A stretch of DNA of 64,000 nucleotides from Trinickia symbiotica (GCF_002934455.1 NZ_PTIR01000007.1:219656-283655), one strand, 5' to 3'; positions 44,482 to 53,598 are shown, counted from the first letter of the stretch. Notes: a model not told the origin generated them from the sequence alone. Program-made: numbers and translations.

Positions 44482-44976
44482 CTATCTCAGGCGACTATCG
44501 TACGTCCACCGGTTGCGCGATTTGTGGAAGCGCAGCTTGGCGGCATCGGGATGCCGAGGGTTGATGAGAACGTTCCGTTCCTGTGGCACGATGACAGATG
44601 GCACCTTATAGAGCGCGCTTGCACTACTGGCAACCCATTTCTGGCCGGCCCGCTGGCTAACCATTCCGAACGGAATGGCGTCCCAGCCGGGGTGGCCGTG
44701 CGCATCCAGTTCCAACGCGCCGCTCCACAAGTCGTGCGGCACTTCAATTCGTACAACGTATCGGTTCAACGGAAGCGACCCAGCCTTGATATGAACGAGC
44801 GTTTCCAGGCAGGCTAGCGCGATGTTCTCGGAACAGTAAAGCATCGGCGTGCCCTTTGTATTCCAACGGCCGCCCGTTGCTTTTGCGCCGGCGCCGGTTC
44901 GGTCGTCTGCGACGTATTCGGTGGTATCAGTGGCAATTCGCCAAATATTGATAGGTGCAGCAGTTGTCGTCCTCAA
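44482..44976 (-). CDS. RES-domain toxin
   Basis: A 164-residue toxin of the RES family, which degrades cellular NAD+. The arginine-glutamate-serine core is visible: GGRWNTKGTPMLYC, then ALACLETLVHIKAG and VPSVIVPQERNVLIN. No ATG fits; TTG at 44976 overlaps the antitoxin stop (TTGA), giving LRTTTAAPINIWRIA, which matches where the family begins. The frame continues further upstream inside the antitoxin gene without meaning. The arrangement antitoxin then toxin, same strand, overlapping, is standard for Xre-RES systems. Confidence 0.87.
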   Translation of the reverse strand: MRTTTAAPINIWRIATDTTEYVADDRTGAGAKATGGRWNTKGTPMLYCSENIALACLETLVHIKAGSLPLNRYVVRIEVPHDLWSGALELDAHGHPGWDAIPFGMVSQRAGQKWVASSASALYKVPSVIVPQERNVLINPRHPDAAKLRFHKSRNRWTYDSRLR

Positions 44977-45524
44977 GCGTAGGCCCCCGACTGGCTCATG
45001 GCGAGCAGGTTCGAAACTACCTCCCGGCCTTCCGCTGTATCCATAAGTTCGGCCGGTCGTTGCCCGCCAAGCGCCGGCAGCGGTTCCTCGAGCCAGCGAG
45101 CTACCCACTTGGCCGCGTCGAAATCCGTTGCGTCGCCCGATTGTTCGACTATTGCTTGTACTTGGCCAATCAACTTGGCCATTGCCACGATTCGTTCGCT
45201 TTGGTCTGGAGATAGGCTCTCGCCCGATTTGGCCTTGCGGTCGATGGTCGTCGTGGATAAACCCAGCGTCTCCGCCAGTTCTTCTTTGCTGTAGGCCATC
45301 GATTTTGCCAAGATCAGAAAGATCTTCGGGCTGACACCTTTCTTAATGATATGAATGCGCGTCTGCGGCTCGATCGCGTAGACCGCGGCGATCAGATTCG
45401 TCGAAGGCACGACGTGGCCTCTCTTCGGCTTATCGCCATGGAGATAGAACTCCTCGACCAACGAGCTCGTCGCCTCGGGTTCCAAGGCTTTTCTGCGATG
45501 CGATGATTTGACGGTCGTTAGCAT
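44973..45524 (-). CDS. Xre/MbcA/ParS-type antitoxin
   Basis: A 183-residue antitoxin starting at ATG 45524 (MLTTVKSSHRRKALEP) with GGAG upstream. The helix-turn-helix (SYSKEEL-like; here MAYSKEELAETLGLSTTTID) is followed by the C-terminal toxin-binding domain, ending DFDAAKWVARWLEEPLPALGG and RPAELMDTAEGREVVSNLL, the signature of the MbcA/ParS/Xre group. It neutralises the RES toxin and represses the shared promoter; a perfect palindrome over the -10 box supports autoregulation. Confidence 0.9.
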   Translation of the reverse strand: MLTTVKSSHRRKALEPEATSSLVEEFYLHGDKPKRGHVVPSTNLIAAVYAIEPQTRIHIIKKGVSPKIFLILAKSMAYSKEELAETLGLSTTTIDRKAKSGESLSPDQSERIVAMAKLIGQVQAIVEQSGDATDFDAAKWVARWLEEPLPALGGQRPAELMDTAEGREVVSNLLAMSQSGAYA

Positions 45525-45546
45525 GACGATCTCCGTTTGGAGGGAA

Positions 45547-45565
45547 ATTATACCCCAGATGGGGT
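45547..45565 (-). promoter_or_regulatory. Promoter/operator of the Xre-RES operon
   Basis: On the minus strand ACCCCATCTGGGGT (45565-45552), with perfect 5-bp arms ACCCC/GGGGT around ATCT, runs directly into TATAAT (45552-45547), a consensus -10 box about 22 bases before the antitoxin ATG. Repressor binding would block RNA polymerase. No good -35 box is seen. Confidence 0.7.
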
Positions 45566-45758
45566 TTGGGCGGCGCGAGGGTCCGCATCCTGGTTGTTCC
45601 ATCGTGCATCGTCGCATGTCGTCATCATGCGGACGATCTTGCCGTTCAAACATCTATCGAGTGCCGCCAGCCCGTCGTTGGCGGGCGCAGCGTCCACATT
45701 CATTGAGTCTCGGGAGTGTATTCGCTTCGGCTTCACTTCGACTGACGGAACCAGGTTC

Positions 45759-46241
45759 TTAGCCCCGCGCCGTCCAGTCCCCCGACTTCCCGCCGTGCTT
45801 TTCGCGCACGCCGACGTCGGTAATCGTCATCCCCCGATCCACCGCCTTGCACATGTCGTAGATCGTCAGCAGGCCGATCTGCACGGCCGTCAGCGCTTCC
45901 ATCTCCACGCCGGTGCGTCCGAGCGTTTCCACTTGCGCCGTGCAATGCACGCCGGGCAGGGCATCGTCGAGCGCGAAATCAACCGCCACGCGCGTCAACG
46001 CAAGCGGATGACAGAGCGGGATCAGATCCGCCGTCCGCTTGGCACCCTGAATCGCGGCGATGCGTGCGACGCCGAGCACATCGCCTTTCTTCGCGGTGCC
46101 GCCGCGAATCAGCGCGAGCGTCTCCGGCAGCATGCGGATCGAGCCGCGCGCGACCGCAATGCGTTTCGTTTCATCCTTCCCGCCGACGTCCACCATGTGC
46201 GCCTGACCGGCCGCATCGAAATGTGTCAGTTCCGCCATCAC
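45759..46241 (-). CDS. moaC: Cyclic pyranopterin monophosphate synthase
   Basis: MoaC, 160 residues, acts with MoaA to make cyclic pyranopterin monophosphate, the first intermediate of molybdenum cofactor. The conserved start [19 protein letters not shown] is followed by [17 protein letters not shown] and the active-site [20 protein letters not shown] and [10 protein letters not shown]. Either of the two first ATG codons could be used (MMAEL). It is monocistronic here, with no other moa gene in the window. Confidence 0.96.
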   Translation of the reverse strand: MMAELTHFDAAGQAHMVDVGGKDETKRIAVARGSIRMLPETLALIRGGTAKKGDVLGVARIAAIQGAKRTADLIPLCHPLALTRVAVDFALDDALPGVHCTAQVETLGRTGVEMEALTAVQIGLLTIYDMCKAVDRGMTITDVGVREKHGGKSGDWTARG

Positions 46242-46369
46242 GTGGGCTCCTTAAGAGGGCGCCTATGTTAGCAGCCGCCCGCGCGCTCGGCGCTAGCCGA
46301 GCTGGTCGAGGTGCGGGCGGCTGGATCAGTCGAACCTAGTATGCGCGGATCCGCGCCACCCAGCATCGG

Positions 46370-47092
46370 TCAGCGGATCTCGACCTGATAAGCGAATTCG
46401 CTCGCCGGTCCGCGCGAGCGGCGCCATTCCAGTGGGCGACGGTCATAGCCATAGGCGAGCCGCTCGACGACGACCACGGGCGTGCCCGGATCGATGCGCA
46501 AGAGCCGCGCGTGCATCATGTCGACGATCTCGATCGTCAGTGTCTCCCTCGCTGAGGCGATCACCTGGTGGCAATACATTTCATAGACCGGATAAAGAAG
46601 ATCGCCGATCTCGCTCGTATCGAGCATGGCGAATGCCGCGAAAGGCTTGTAAGGCAACCAGATTTCCTCGGCCAGGATCGGCGCGTCGCCGACAAGCCGC
46701 AGCCGCGACATGTGAATCACTCGCGCGGATCGCTCGATTCGCAACGTGGCGCAGACTTCCGAAGGCGCCTCCGTCACCTCCCGCATCAAAATCCGGCTCG
46801 TACGAACGGATCGATCGTGCCGTTCGTCGTGCAAGCGAAAAAAGCGCAGAAGCGAGCCGTCGAAGTTCGGCCGGCGCACGAACGTGCCGCGGCCCTGAAA
46901 ACGTTCGAGCAAGCCGTCGGCGACGAGCCGATCGATGGCCTTGCGAACGGTGCCGATCGCGAGGCCATAAGTGTTGGCGAGTTCGTGCTCGGTCGGGATC
47001 GCTTGGCCAGGCGCCCAACGGTGTTCGGCGATCTGCCCGGCGAGTTCGTCGCGAAGCCGTTGATAGCGCGGCAAGCGAGTGTCGATCGACAT
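46370..47092 (-). CDS. GntR-family regulator, HutC subfamily (UTRA domain)
   Basis: A 240-residue regulator with an N-terminal winged helix (QAIPTEHELANTYGLAIGTV, LERFQGRGTFVRRPNFDG) and a UTRA domain (RVIHMSRLRLVGDAPILAEE, ARETLTIEIV, PVVVVERLAYGYDRRPLEWR). It is flanked by moaC and a conserved hypothetical gene on the same strand with gaps over 100 bases, so no operon partner tells its ligand. The gap upstream contains TTGGTCAACTAGTC, a possible but unproven operator. Confidence 0.88.
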   Translation of the reverse strand: MSIDTRLPRYQRLRDELAGQIAEHRWAPGQAIPTEHELANTYGLAIGTVRKAIDRLVADGLLERFQGRGTFVRRPNFDGSLLRFFRLHDERHDRSVRTSRILMREVTEAPSEVCATLRIERSARVIHMSRLRLVGDAPILAEEIWLPYKPFAAFAMLDTSEIGDLLYPVYEMYCHQVIASARETLTIEIVDMMHARLLRIDPGTPVVVVERLAYGYDRRPLEWRRSRGPASEFAYQVEIR

Positions 47093-47244
47093 CTTCCGTC
47101 CCTCGATATCCGGCGCGCCCCTTCTCCTTCGAAGAACAGCCCGTTGGTCAACTAGTCATTTGTATATCTATAGGAGACGCGCCTTTAATGGAGTGTAGGC
47201 GCTCGTTGCAACGATTGCACCTCGGCAGGCCGCTCGACTTGGCG

Positions 47245-47853
47245 TCAATCGCCTGACGAATGTGTCGCGCCGACACCCACGGAGGCGGGGCTCGCGACGA
47301 AGCCGAAGCGACTGGCGACATCGGCTCGGGCAATGGTCTCGATCGGCAGGTCTTGTCCGTCGCGCCAATGGAAGCGGCCCACACCCCCAGCGTCGTCGAG
47401 CGAGGCAAAGTCGCTGAAAAGGTCGAGATCGTGATCGTGCAGCAACGCCACGCGCGGCCGCGTTGCCGCATCGACCAACAGAACGGCGCCGTCTTCGTCG
47501 ATCAGCGCCGAGCGAGGCTCGAATGCGCCGCCGGTCTGATCGGTGAGCGTCAGCGTGCGCTTTCCATCTCGATCGGTGAGCGCGAGGCGCACGACCCATG
47601 GCGTATAGGCAAGCTCGACATAGACGCGTTGCGGCCCATTCTGGAAGAACCACATGCCGCGCTCGTCGCATTCGTAGTTGCGGTTGATGAAGCCTAAGAG
47701 CGCGACATGCCTGACAGGCGCGCCGAGTTCGCCGAGCGCTTGGGCGCGTTCGTCGCGCATGCGCCAGGCGCCGCGTCTGTCGAGCAGTAGCCAGCCTGTG
47801 CAGTGCGGCACGTTCGGCCACTTCGCGAGCGCGGCCTTGACGATGTCATCCAT
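47245..47853 (-). CDS. Conserved hypothetical protein beside YheT
   Basis: A 202-residue soluble protein, MDDIVKAALAKWPNVPHCTG at the start, with GWLLLDRRGAWRMRDERAQ and GFINRNYECDERGMWFFQNG as conserved-looking blocks. No membrane segment or enzyme motif is recognised. Its start overlaps the end of the hydrolase gene by eight bases, so the two are translationally coupled; the same pair occurs in related Burkholderiaceae as I recall it. The function is unknown. Confidence 0.8.
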   Translation of the reverse strand: MDDIVKAALAKWPNVPHCTGWLLLDRRGAWRMRDERAQALGELGAPVRHVALLGFINRNYECDERGMWFFQNGPQRVYVELAYTPWVVRLALTDRDGKRTLTLTDQTGGAFEPRSALIDEDGAVLLVDAATRPRVALLHDHDLDLFSDFASLDDAGGVGRFHWRDGQDLPIETIARADVASRFGFVASPASVGVGATHSSGD

Positions 47854-48898
47854 TTTTCGTGTGTGGCTCTAGAAACGAGAAAACGCGCCGCGGCAGCCAG
47901 TCCATGCGCCCGGGAAACGGCCCGGTCATGAAACCGACGTGCCCGCCGGCTTCGGGCTGATCGAGCTCGATGGCCGGCGAGACCTCGGCGCGCGTCGGCA
48001 ACGCCGTGCTCGGAAGAAACGGGTCGTTGCGCGCGTTGAGGACGAGCGTCGGCACGACTACGTCTGGCAAAAGCGGCCTGGTCGTCGCACGCGTCCAGTA
48101 ATCGTCCGTATTGCGGAATCCGTGCAGCGGCGCCGTCACAACGTTGTCGTAATCGTACATCGTGCGGCTCGCAAGCATCGCGTCGCGGTCGAAGAGCCCC
48201 GGATATTGCTCGAGCTTTTGCAGCGCCTTCTTCTTGAGCGTTTTCAGGAAGCTCAATGTGTAGACGAGCGCGAAGCCCTGCGAAAGCGCCCGCCCGCCGG
48301 CGTGAACATCGAGCGGCGTCGAGATGGCCGCCGCGGCGGCGACGAATGCCGCGTCCGTGCCGCGCTCGCCGAGCCAGTGCAAAAGCACGTTGCCGCCGAG
48401 CGAAACGCCTGCGACGACGATGGGCCCGCGATGTCCGTCTCGTAGGCGGCGCAGCACCCAGTCCACCTCGTCGCTGTCGGCGAGGTGATAAAAGCGCGGC
48501 GCGAGATTGAGCGGGCCGCTGCAACTGCGAAAGTGCGGCACCACGCCGTGCCAGCCGAAACCGCGCGCCGTAGCCATCAGCACGCGCGCATAGTGCGAAT
48601 CGGAGCTGCCCTCGAGACCGTGGAACAACACGAAAAGCGGCGCGTCGGGCGGGGGCGCCGCCGCGCTGCCCTCGGGGTAGGCGATCCAGTCGAGCTCGAT
48701 GAAGTCGCCATCGGGGGTCGTCCACCGCTCCCGCCGGTAATCGATGGCGGGCAGGCGTGCGAAGAGCGCCGGGATGATCGTCTGCGCGTGGTTCGTCGGC
48801 AGCCATCGCGGTGGGCAGTAGAGCAGATCGATGAGCGTCTCGGCGGCTACCCGGCTCGCTGCCGGAACCGAAGTTGACTTCCCGTTTGCCGTGCTCAT
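47846..48898 (-). CDS. YheT-family alpha/beta hydrolase
   Basis: A 350-residue hydrolase; start at ATG 48898 (MSTANGKSTSVPAA) with GGGGAAA upstream. The YheT/ABHD-type pattern is clear: WLPTNHAQTIIPALFAR near the N-terminus, LFHGLEGSSDSHYARVLM as oxyanion region, the nucleophile elbow GVSLGGNVLLHWLG, the aspartate in NARNDPFLPS and the histidine in GGHVGFMTG. These enzymes act as carboxylesterases or lipases of unsettled substrate. It overlaps the following hypothetical gene. Confidence 0.92.
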   Translation of the reverse strand: MSTANGKSTSVPAASRVAAETLIDLLYCPPRWLPTNHAQTIIPALFARLPAIDYRRERWTTPDGDFIELDWIAYPEGSAAAPPPDAPLFVLFHGLEGSSDSHYARVLMATARGFGWHGVVPHFRSCSGPLNLAPRFYHLADSDEVDWVLRRLRDGHRGPIVVAGVSLGGNVLLHWLGERGTDAAFVAAAAAISTPLDVHAGGRALSQGFALVYTLSFLKTLKKKALQKLEQYPGLFDRDAMLASRTMYDYDNVVTAPLHGFRNTDDYWTRATTRPLLPDVVVPTLVLNARNDPFLPSTALPTRAEVSPAIELDQPEAGGHVGFMTGPFPGRMDWLPRRVFSFLEPHTKNG

Positions 48899-48946
48899 TG
48901 CTTTCCCCAACACCAAAACGCGGCGGGCGGCGGCAAGCCGTCCCGC

Positions 48947-49399
48947 TTAGTGCAATGCGCCCTGTCCTTGCCGCATTTTCGCGACGAACTCGTTGGCCGT
49001 CTCGTTCGGCATCGTGCTCGCATGAACGTGCGCGATGCGCCATTCGCCGCGCTCGTGAACCATCACGTAGGTCGTGTAGACCATGCGCGGTGGCGCGAGC
49101 GGGTCACGCAGCCGGTGCGCTTCCGCGACGGCATAGACGACGGTTCCGAGGCTGTCGTAGACACGGACGTCGAGCGGCTCGACCGCGGCCGGCAGCGCCT
49201 GCCCGGCCGCCAATTGCGCAAGCCCCGCACGAATGCTGTCGATGCCATGCCAATGTGACCCGCTCGCGTCGATGAAGCTCGCGAAGTCCTCGTCGATCCA
49301 CAGGGCCATCAGGCCGTCGATATCGTTTTCAGCGACGGTCTGGTAGTAGGCGTTCAGTGTGTCGGCTGCGGCTTCGAAGAGTCGGGCAAAGCGTGGCAT
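48947..49399 (-). CDS. NTF2/SnoaL-like protein
   Basis: A 150-residue protein with the cone-shaped NTF2-like fold: LNAYYQTVAENDIDGLMALW then FIDASGSHWHGIDSIRAGLA and RMVYTTYVMVHERGEWRIAH. The pattern W..ED.....D..G..W.G...IR is that of a stress-related DUF4440/SnoaL group. No catalytic residues can be assigned. It precedes the YheT gene by about 50 bases on the same strand and may be co-transcribed. Confidence 0.8.
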   Translation of the reverse strand: MPRFARLFEAAADTLNAYYQTVAENDIDGLMALWIDEDFASFIDASGSHWHGIDSIRAGLAQLAAGQALPAAVEPLDVRVYDSLGTVVYAVAEAHRLRDPLAPPRMVYTTYVMVHERGEWRIAHVHASTMPNETANEFVAKMRQGQGALH

Positions 49400-49575
49400 C
49401 GGATAGCTCGTCCAGGTTTTTTCTCGCGCACCAAGGCGCTTGGTTCGGCTGGCTTGGTCGGCGTATGCGCACGCTGCAACGATGTGCGTTCGCCGCCGGC
49501 CAAGCCCAGTTCTTCCGCCCGCCGTGTCGCGCCCTCGCTCTATGAACGCACGAAGGCGGGTGCGGCGTCCGTGCG

Positions 49576-50610
49576 TCAGCGCTCGCCGAGCAGCATCCCG
49601 CGCAAATCGCCGAACACTTGCTCGGCGGTGAGCTCACGCAGGCACCGCAAGTGACCGAGCGGGCATTCGCGCGCAAAGCAGGGGCTGCATTCGAGGTGGA
49701 GCCATTGTACCTTCGCAAGGTCCGATAACGGCGGTGTGTGGCGCGGATCGCTCGAGCCGAAAACGGCGACGAGCGGGCGCCGCAGCGCCGCGGCGACGTG
49801 CATGAGCCCGGAGTCGTTGCTGACGACGGCGCTCGCGCGCGCGATGAGCGCGCAGGCTTCCCCGAGCGAAGTTTGGCCGCAGAGGTTGCGCAGCGCCGGC
49901 GCTCGCTCGGCGATGGCCTGCGCGAGCGGCGCGTCCTTGCCGGAGCCCAGTGCGACGATCTGCGTATAAGGGAACGATTGCCCGATCATCTGCGCGAGGG
50001 ACGCGAAATGCTCGGCAGGCCAGCGCTTGGCGTTGCCGTACTCGGCGCCCGGACAAAAGACGACGAGCGGCACGCGCGTGTCGAGATTGAAGCGCGTCGA
50101 TACGCGCATCGACTCGTTCAGGTCGGTCTCGAGACGGGGCGTCGGCAGGCGCGCCGACAGGTCGGACAGGTTGGCGCCCGGCGCATAGGCCAGCGCGGCG
50201 TAATGCGCGGCCATCGGCCCGCGCGCGTCCTTGCTTGGGTTCGCGTGGCGGACGTTGAGCAGCCCATAGCGCCGCTCACCCGTATAGCCGATCCGCAGAC
50301 GGATGCCGGCGAGCCACGGAATGAACGCCGACTTCAGCGAATTCGGCAACACATAGGCCGCGTCGTAGCCTACGTCGCGCAAATCGGCGGCGAGTTGCCA
50401 GCGCCGCATGAGCTGCAGCTTGCCGTGAGCGAGGTCGGTGGCGTGGACCTCGTGGATTTCGGGCATGCGCTCGAGGACGGGCGCGACCCAGGCGGGCGCG
50501 AGCGCATCGATGACGATGCGCGGATGCAGCTGCCTCAGCAGCGCGAAAAGCGGCTGCGCCATCAATGCGTCACCGATCCAGTTCGGTGCGATAACCAACG
50601 CGCGACGCAT
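49576..50610 (-). CDS. waaF: ADP-heptose:LPS heptosyltransferase II
   Basis: A 344-residue GT9-family transferase that adds the second heptose to the lipopolysaccharide inner core. The start MRRALVIAPNWIGDALMAQP has the family PNWIGD motif; VVFCPGAEYGNAKRWPAEHF forms the nucleotide-sugar region and SNDSGLMHVAAALRRPLVAV the donor-binding site. PCFARECPLGHLRCLREL near the C-terminus is typical of WaaF. It lies in the same direction as the zinc-finger and ilvE genes, an arrangement often seen in Burkholderia. Confidence 0.95.
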   Translation of the reverse strand: MRRALVIAPNWIGDALMAQPLFALLRQLHPRIVIDALAPAWVAPVLERMPEIHEVHATDLAHGKLQLMRRWQLAADLRDVGYDAAYVLPNSLKSAFIPWLAGIRLRIGYTGERRYGLLNVRHANPSKDARGPMAAHYAALAYAPGANLSDLSARLPTPRLETDLNESMRVSTRFNLDTRVPLVVFCPGAEYGNAKRWPAEHFASLAQMIGQSFPYTQIVALGSGKDAPLAQAIAERAPALRNLCGQTSLGEACALIARASAVVSNDSGLMHVAAALRRPLVAVFGSSDPRHTPPLSDLAKVQWLHLECSPCFARECPLGHLRCLRELTAEQVFGDLRGMLLGER

Positions 50611-50755
50611 CAGTGTGAGTATCCGAGGTCCAGGTCAAACGCGGCCGTTCATGGGGCCGCAGGAGGCAGTGAAATCGAGCGAAGCCACGCGCCGCCCGTT
50701 CGGTCCGAGCGGGGCGCTGCGGCTTCAATGATTCAATGCGGCGTCGAGTGTGCCG

Positions 50756-50953
50756 TCAATGATGGCCCTTGACGACTTCTCCGTCGCGCAGCTTATAGCG
50801 CGTGCCGCAGTAGGGGCAGCGGGCTTCGCCGTGCGAGACGTCGATGAATACACGCGGATGCGCGCTCCAGCGCGGCATCGAGGGGTTGGGGCAATAAGCG
50901 GGCAGATCTTTCGCTGACAGCTCGATCAGCGGCATTTCTTTGATGGTGCTCAT
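50756..50953 (-). CDS. Small zinc-finger (zf-CHCC) protein
   Basis: A 65-residue protein related to the mitochondrial complex I subunit NDUFS6 zinc-finger (PF10276). The metal ligands are C21 in AYCPNPSMP, a histidine in WSAHPRVFID, and the pair in ARCPYCGTRYKL. It is encoded about 95 bases after ilvE on the same strand and 145 before waaF. Its role in bacteria is not established. Confidence 0.9.
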   Translation of the reverse strand: MSTIKEMPLIELSAKDLPAYCPNPSMPRWSAHPRVFIDVSHGEARCPYCGTRYKLRDGEVVKGHH

Positions 50954-51047
50954 GAGGACCAGTTCTCGTTGTATGCGATATGCTGCGGCGATGCGGGCGC
51001 GGCAAACGACGCCGGACCATTGCCGGCGTCGCGGCGCGGGCCGCGCG

Positions 51048-51971
51048 TCACACCTTCGTGAGCCAATGGGCGTACTTGGCGTTCTTGCCCGAGACGATAT
51101 CGAAGAAGGCCGATTGCAGCTTCTCGGTGATCGGGCCGCGCACGCCGTTGCCGATCGTCCGATTGTCGAGTTCGCGAATCGGCGTCACTTCGGCGGCCGT
51201 GCCGGTGAAGAACGCTTCGTCGGCCGTATAGACTTCGTCGCGCGTGATCCGCTTTTCGATGACTTCGATGCCGGCTTCCCGCGCAAGCGTGATGATGGTG
51301 TCGCGGGTGATGCCGTCGAGGCACGACGAGAGGTCAGGCGTGTAGATCTTTCCGTTGTTCACGAGGAAGAAGTTTTCGCCCGAGCCTTCGGAAACGTAGC
51401 CGTCGACGTCGAGCAAAAGCGCTTCGTCGTAGCCGTCGGCCGTCGCTTCCTGGTTCGCGAGGATCGAGTTGACGTACCAGCCTGATGCCTTCGCGCGCAC
51501 CATCGAGACGTTGACGTGGTGGCGCGTGAACGACGACGTTTTCACGCGAATACCTTTCGTGATGCCTTCCTCGCCGAGGTAGGCCCCCCAGGGCCAGGCC
51601 GCGATCGCGACGTGAATGGTGTTGCCGCGTGCCGACACGCCGAGCTTTTCCGAGCCGACCCAGGCGATCGGCCGGATATAAGCCGACTCGAGCCCGTTCG
51701 CGCGCACGACCTCGGCTTGGGCGGCGATCAGCGTTTCGCGATCGAACGGAATATCCATCTGGAAGATCTTCGCCGAATTGAAGAGCCGTTTCGTATGCTC
51801 TTTGAGGCGGAAGATCGCCGTGCTGCCGTCGGCCGTCTTGTAGGCGCGCACGCCCTCGAAGACGCCCATGCCGTAGTGCAGCGTATGGGTGAGGACGTGG
51901 ATCGTGGCATCGCGCCACTCGATCAGCTTGCCGTCCATCCAGATCTTGCCGTCGCGGTCGGCCATTGACAT
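51048..51971 (-). CDS. ilvE: Branched-chain amino acid aminotransferase
   Basis: A 307-residue PLP-dependent class IV aminotransferase that interconverts leucine, isoleucine and valine with their 2-oxo acids. The start is MSMADRDGKIWMDGKLIEW. HTLHYGMGVFEGVRAYKT, the lysine-containing VRAKASGWYVNSILANQEA and DVDGYVSEGSGENFFLVNNG are diagnostic, as is FFTGTAAEVTPIRELDNRTI. The divergent azlCD genes encode an exporter for branched-chain amino acids, so the intergenic region joins synthesis and export. Confidence 0.97.
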   Translation of the reverse strand: MSMADRDGKIWMDGKLIEWRDATIHVLTHTLHYGMGVFEGVRAYKTADGSTAIFRLKEHTKRLFNSAKIFQMDIPFDRETLIAAQAEVVRANGLESAYIRPIAWVGSEKLGVSARGNTIHVAIAAWPWGAYLGEEGITKGIRVKTSSFTRHHVNVSMVRAKASGWYVNSILANQEATADGYDEALLLDVDGYVSEGSGENFFLVNNGKIYTPDLSSCLDGITRDTIITLAREAGIEVIEKRITRDEVYTADEAFFTGTAAEVTPIRELDNRTIGNGVRGPITEKLQSAFFDIVSGKNAKYAHWLTKV

Positions 51972-52103
51972 TCGTAATCTCCTAGCGGGTGGGCCCCGTC
52001 CGGTAAATGCGCCATTTTAGCGTCTTTTGCACTCATTCCGGACATGGAGCGCGCAAAGGGGCGATATAATCGGGCGCTTGCCGGTTCCGCCGTTCTTTGT
52101 CCC

Positions 52104-52868
52104 ATGCTCTCCCGCCTAAGCCCGACTGACCGTGCCGCTTTTCTCGACGGCGCGCGCACGTACTCCCCGACGGTGATGGCGTTGATCTCGTGGGGCCTCG
52201 TGACGGGGATCGCGATGAGCAAATCGGTGCTGACGATGCCGCAGGCGCTCGTGATGTCGGTGCTGGTTTACGCCGGCTCGTCGCAGCTTGCCATCCTGCC
52301 GCTCCTTGCCGCGAAACTGCCGATCTGGACCATTCTGCTGACGGCGGCGATGGTCAATCTCCGGTTCGTCATCTTCAGCGCCGGCCTCGTGCCGCACTTC
52401 TCCTATCTGTCGTTCTGGCGGCGCGTCGCGCTCGGCTACTTCAACGGCGACATCGTCTATCTGCTCTTCCTGAAAAAGTCGTTCCCGACGGGGCGCGTAC
52501 CCGGCAAGGAAGCCTATTTCTGGGGGATGGCGGCCGTCAGCTGGACGAGCTGGCAGGTGTCGTCGATTGCCGGCATCGTGCTTGGGAGCATTTTTCCCGA
52601 CAACTGGGGGCTCGAACTCGCCGGCACGCTTGCGCTCGTGCCGCTCGTCGTGGCGGCGATTGCCAACCGGTCGACGCTCGCGGCTGTCGCCGTGGCTGCC
52701 GTCATCGCGATCGTCGCGATCGATCTGCCGTTCCGGCTCGGGCTGCCGCTCGCGGTCTTCGCGGCGCTCGGCGCGGGAAGTGTCGCCGATCTGCTCGCTG
52801 ACCGGGCGGCCGGGCGCCGCATGGGCACTGAGGCCGGTCCTGGCGTGCGCGAGGAGAAGGCGCCGTGA
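52104..52868 (+). CDS. azlC: Branched-chain amino acid exporter subunit AzlC
   Basis: A 254-residue membrane protein of the AzlC/YgaZ family, the large subunit of a two-part branched-chain amino acid exporter. Start at 52104 (MLSRLSPTDRAAFLDGAR); upstream codons in the frame lack family character. About five to seven helices are present, with the conserved LVYAGSSQLAILPLLAA and NLRFVIFSAGLVPHF. The azlD start overlaps its stop (GTGA at 52865-52868). Confidence 0.93.
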   Translation: MLSRLSPTDRAAFLDGARTYSPTVMALISWGLVTGIAMSKSVLTMPQALVMSVLVYAGSSQLAILPLLAAKLPIWTILLTAAMVNLRFVIFSAGLVPHFSYLSFWRRVALGYFNGDIVYLLFLKKSFPTGRVPGKEAYFWGMAAVSWTSWQVSSIAGIVLGSIFPDNWGLELAGTLALVPLVVAAIANRSTLAAVAVAAVIAIVAIDLPFRLGLPLAVFAALGAGSVADLLADRAAGRRMGTEAGPGVREEKAP

Positions 52869-53188
52869 GCGCGATGCAGATCTGGCTCACCATTGCGGGT
52901 ATGACGGTCGTCACTGCGGTGACGCGCGCGTTCTTTCTACTCGGCGGTGAGCGCGCCACGCTGCCCGAGCGCGTGCAGCGCGCGCTGCGCTATGCGCCGG
53001 CGGCCGCGCTCGTCGCCGTGATCGTGCCTGACGTGCTCGAAACGCCTCAGGGGTTATCCGTCGCGCTCGGCAATCATGCGCTCTATGGCACGCTTGCCGG
53101 GCTCGCCTGGTTTCTCTGGCGGCGTAGCATGCTCGGCACGATCGTTGTTGGGATGCTTGTTTTTACGGCGCTAAGGATTTGGGGTTAG
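52865..53188 (+). CDS. azlD: Branched-chain amino acid exporter subunit AzlD
   Basis: A 107-residue membrane protein with four helices, partner of AzlC. Family blocks are TAVTRAFFLLGGERATLPER, ALRYAPAAALVAVIVPDVL and GTLAGLAWFLWRRSMLGTI. The start is GTG at 52865, overlapping azlC; an ATG three codons on is also possible. It is the last core gene before the accessory region. Confidence 0.92.
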   Translation: MSAMQIWLTIAGMTVVTAVTRAFFLLGGERATLPERVQRALRYAPAAALVAVIVPDVLETPQGLSVALGNHALYGTLAGLAWFLWRRSMLGTIVVGMLVFTALRIWG

Positions 53189-53320
53189 GGCTGGCGCAAC
53201 GGTTGCCGCGTGCTCGAGCGAGATCCGCGATTCAGCCCCAATCGCCGCGCATCAGGTAACCTCCTGCTTTGCCAATCAGGAGCCACGTCGTGAGCCGTTA
53301 CTGAAGCCCTTGGCACTGAT

Positions 53321-53487
53321 AACCTGGAGCAGATGCGCCTGTTCTATTTGGCGGACCAGCCAGACCGGATTTCCGAGGAAATTGCCACCGAAGGTCGTGG
53401 CCGAAAAATGCGAGACGGCGTCTCGGATATTGAGCCTTGATCAGTTGGCGACGGCGTTCCTGCTGTCATGGTCGCACCGGGGGGCCG
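53321..53487 (+). pseudogene. Fragment of a DUF1016 (YhcG-type) nuclease gene
   Basis: The plus strand reads NLEQMRLFYLADQPDRISEE in one frame up to a stop at 53440, then LDQLATAFLLSWSHRG in the next frame. Together they match the N-terminal DUF1016 pattern (asparagine-leucine-x-x-MRxFY, then leucine-SWSH) of PDDEXK-type YhcG proteins, but start, end and frame are lost. It marks the beginning of the accessory region after azlD. Confidence 0.55.
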
Positions 53488-53598
53488 ACAGCATCAGTGA
53501 ACCGAGCTTGGGCCGTTCTGACCTACATCAACGCAGCGGGAAGCGGACGTTAAGCTGCGGGCTAATGAGGTGGGCGCGTGTAGAACTCGGCATGCCGT

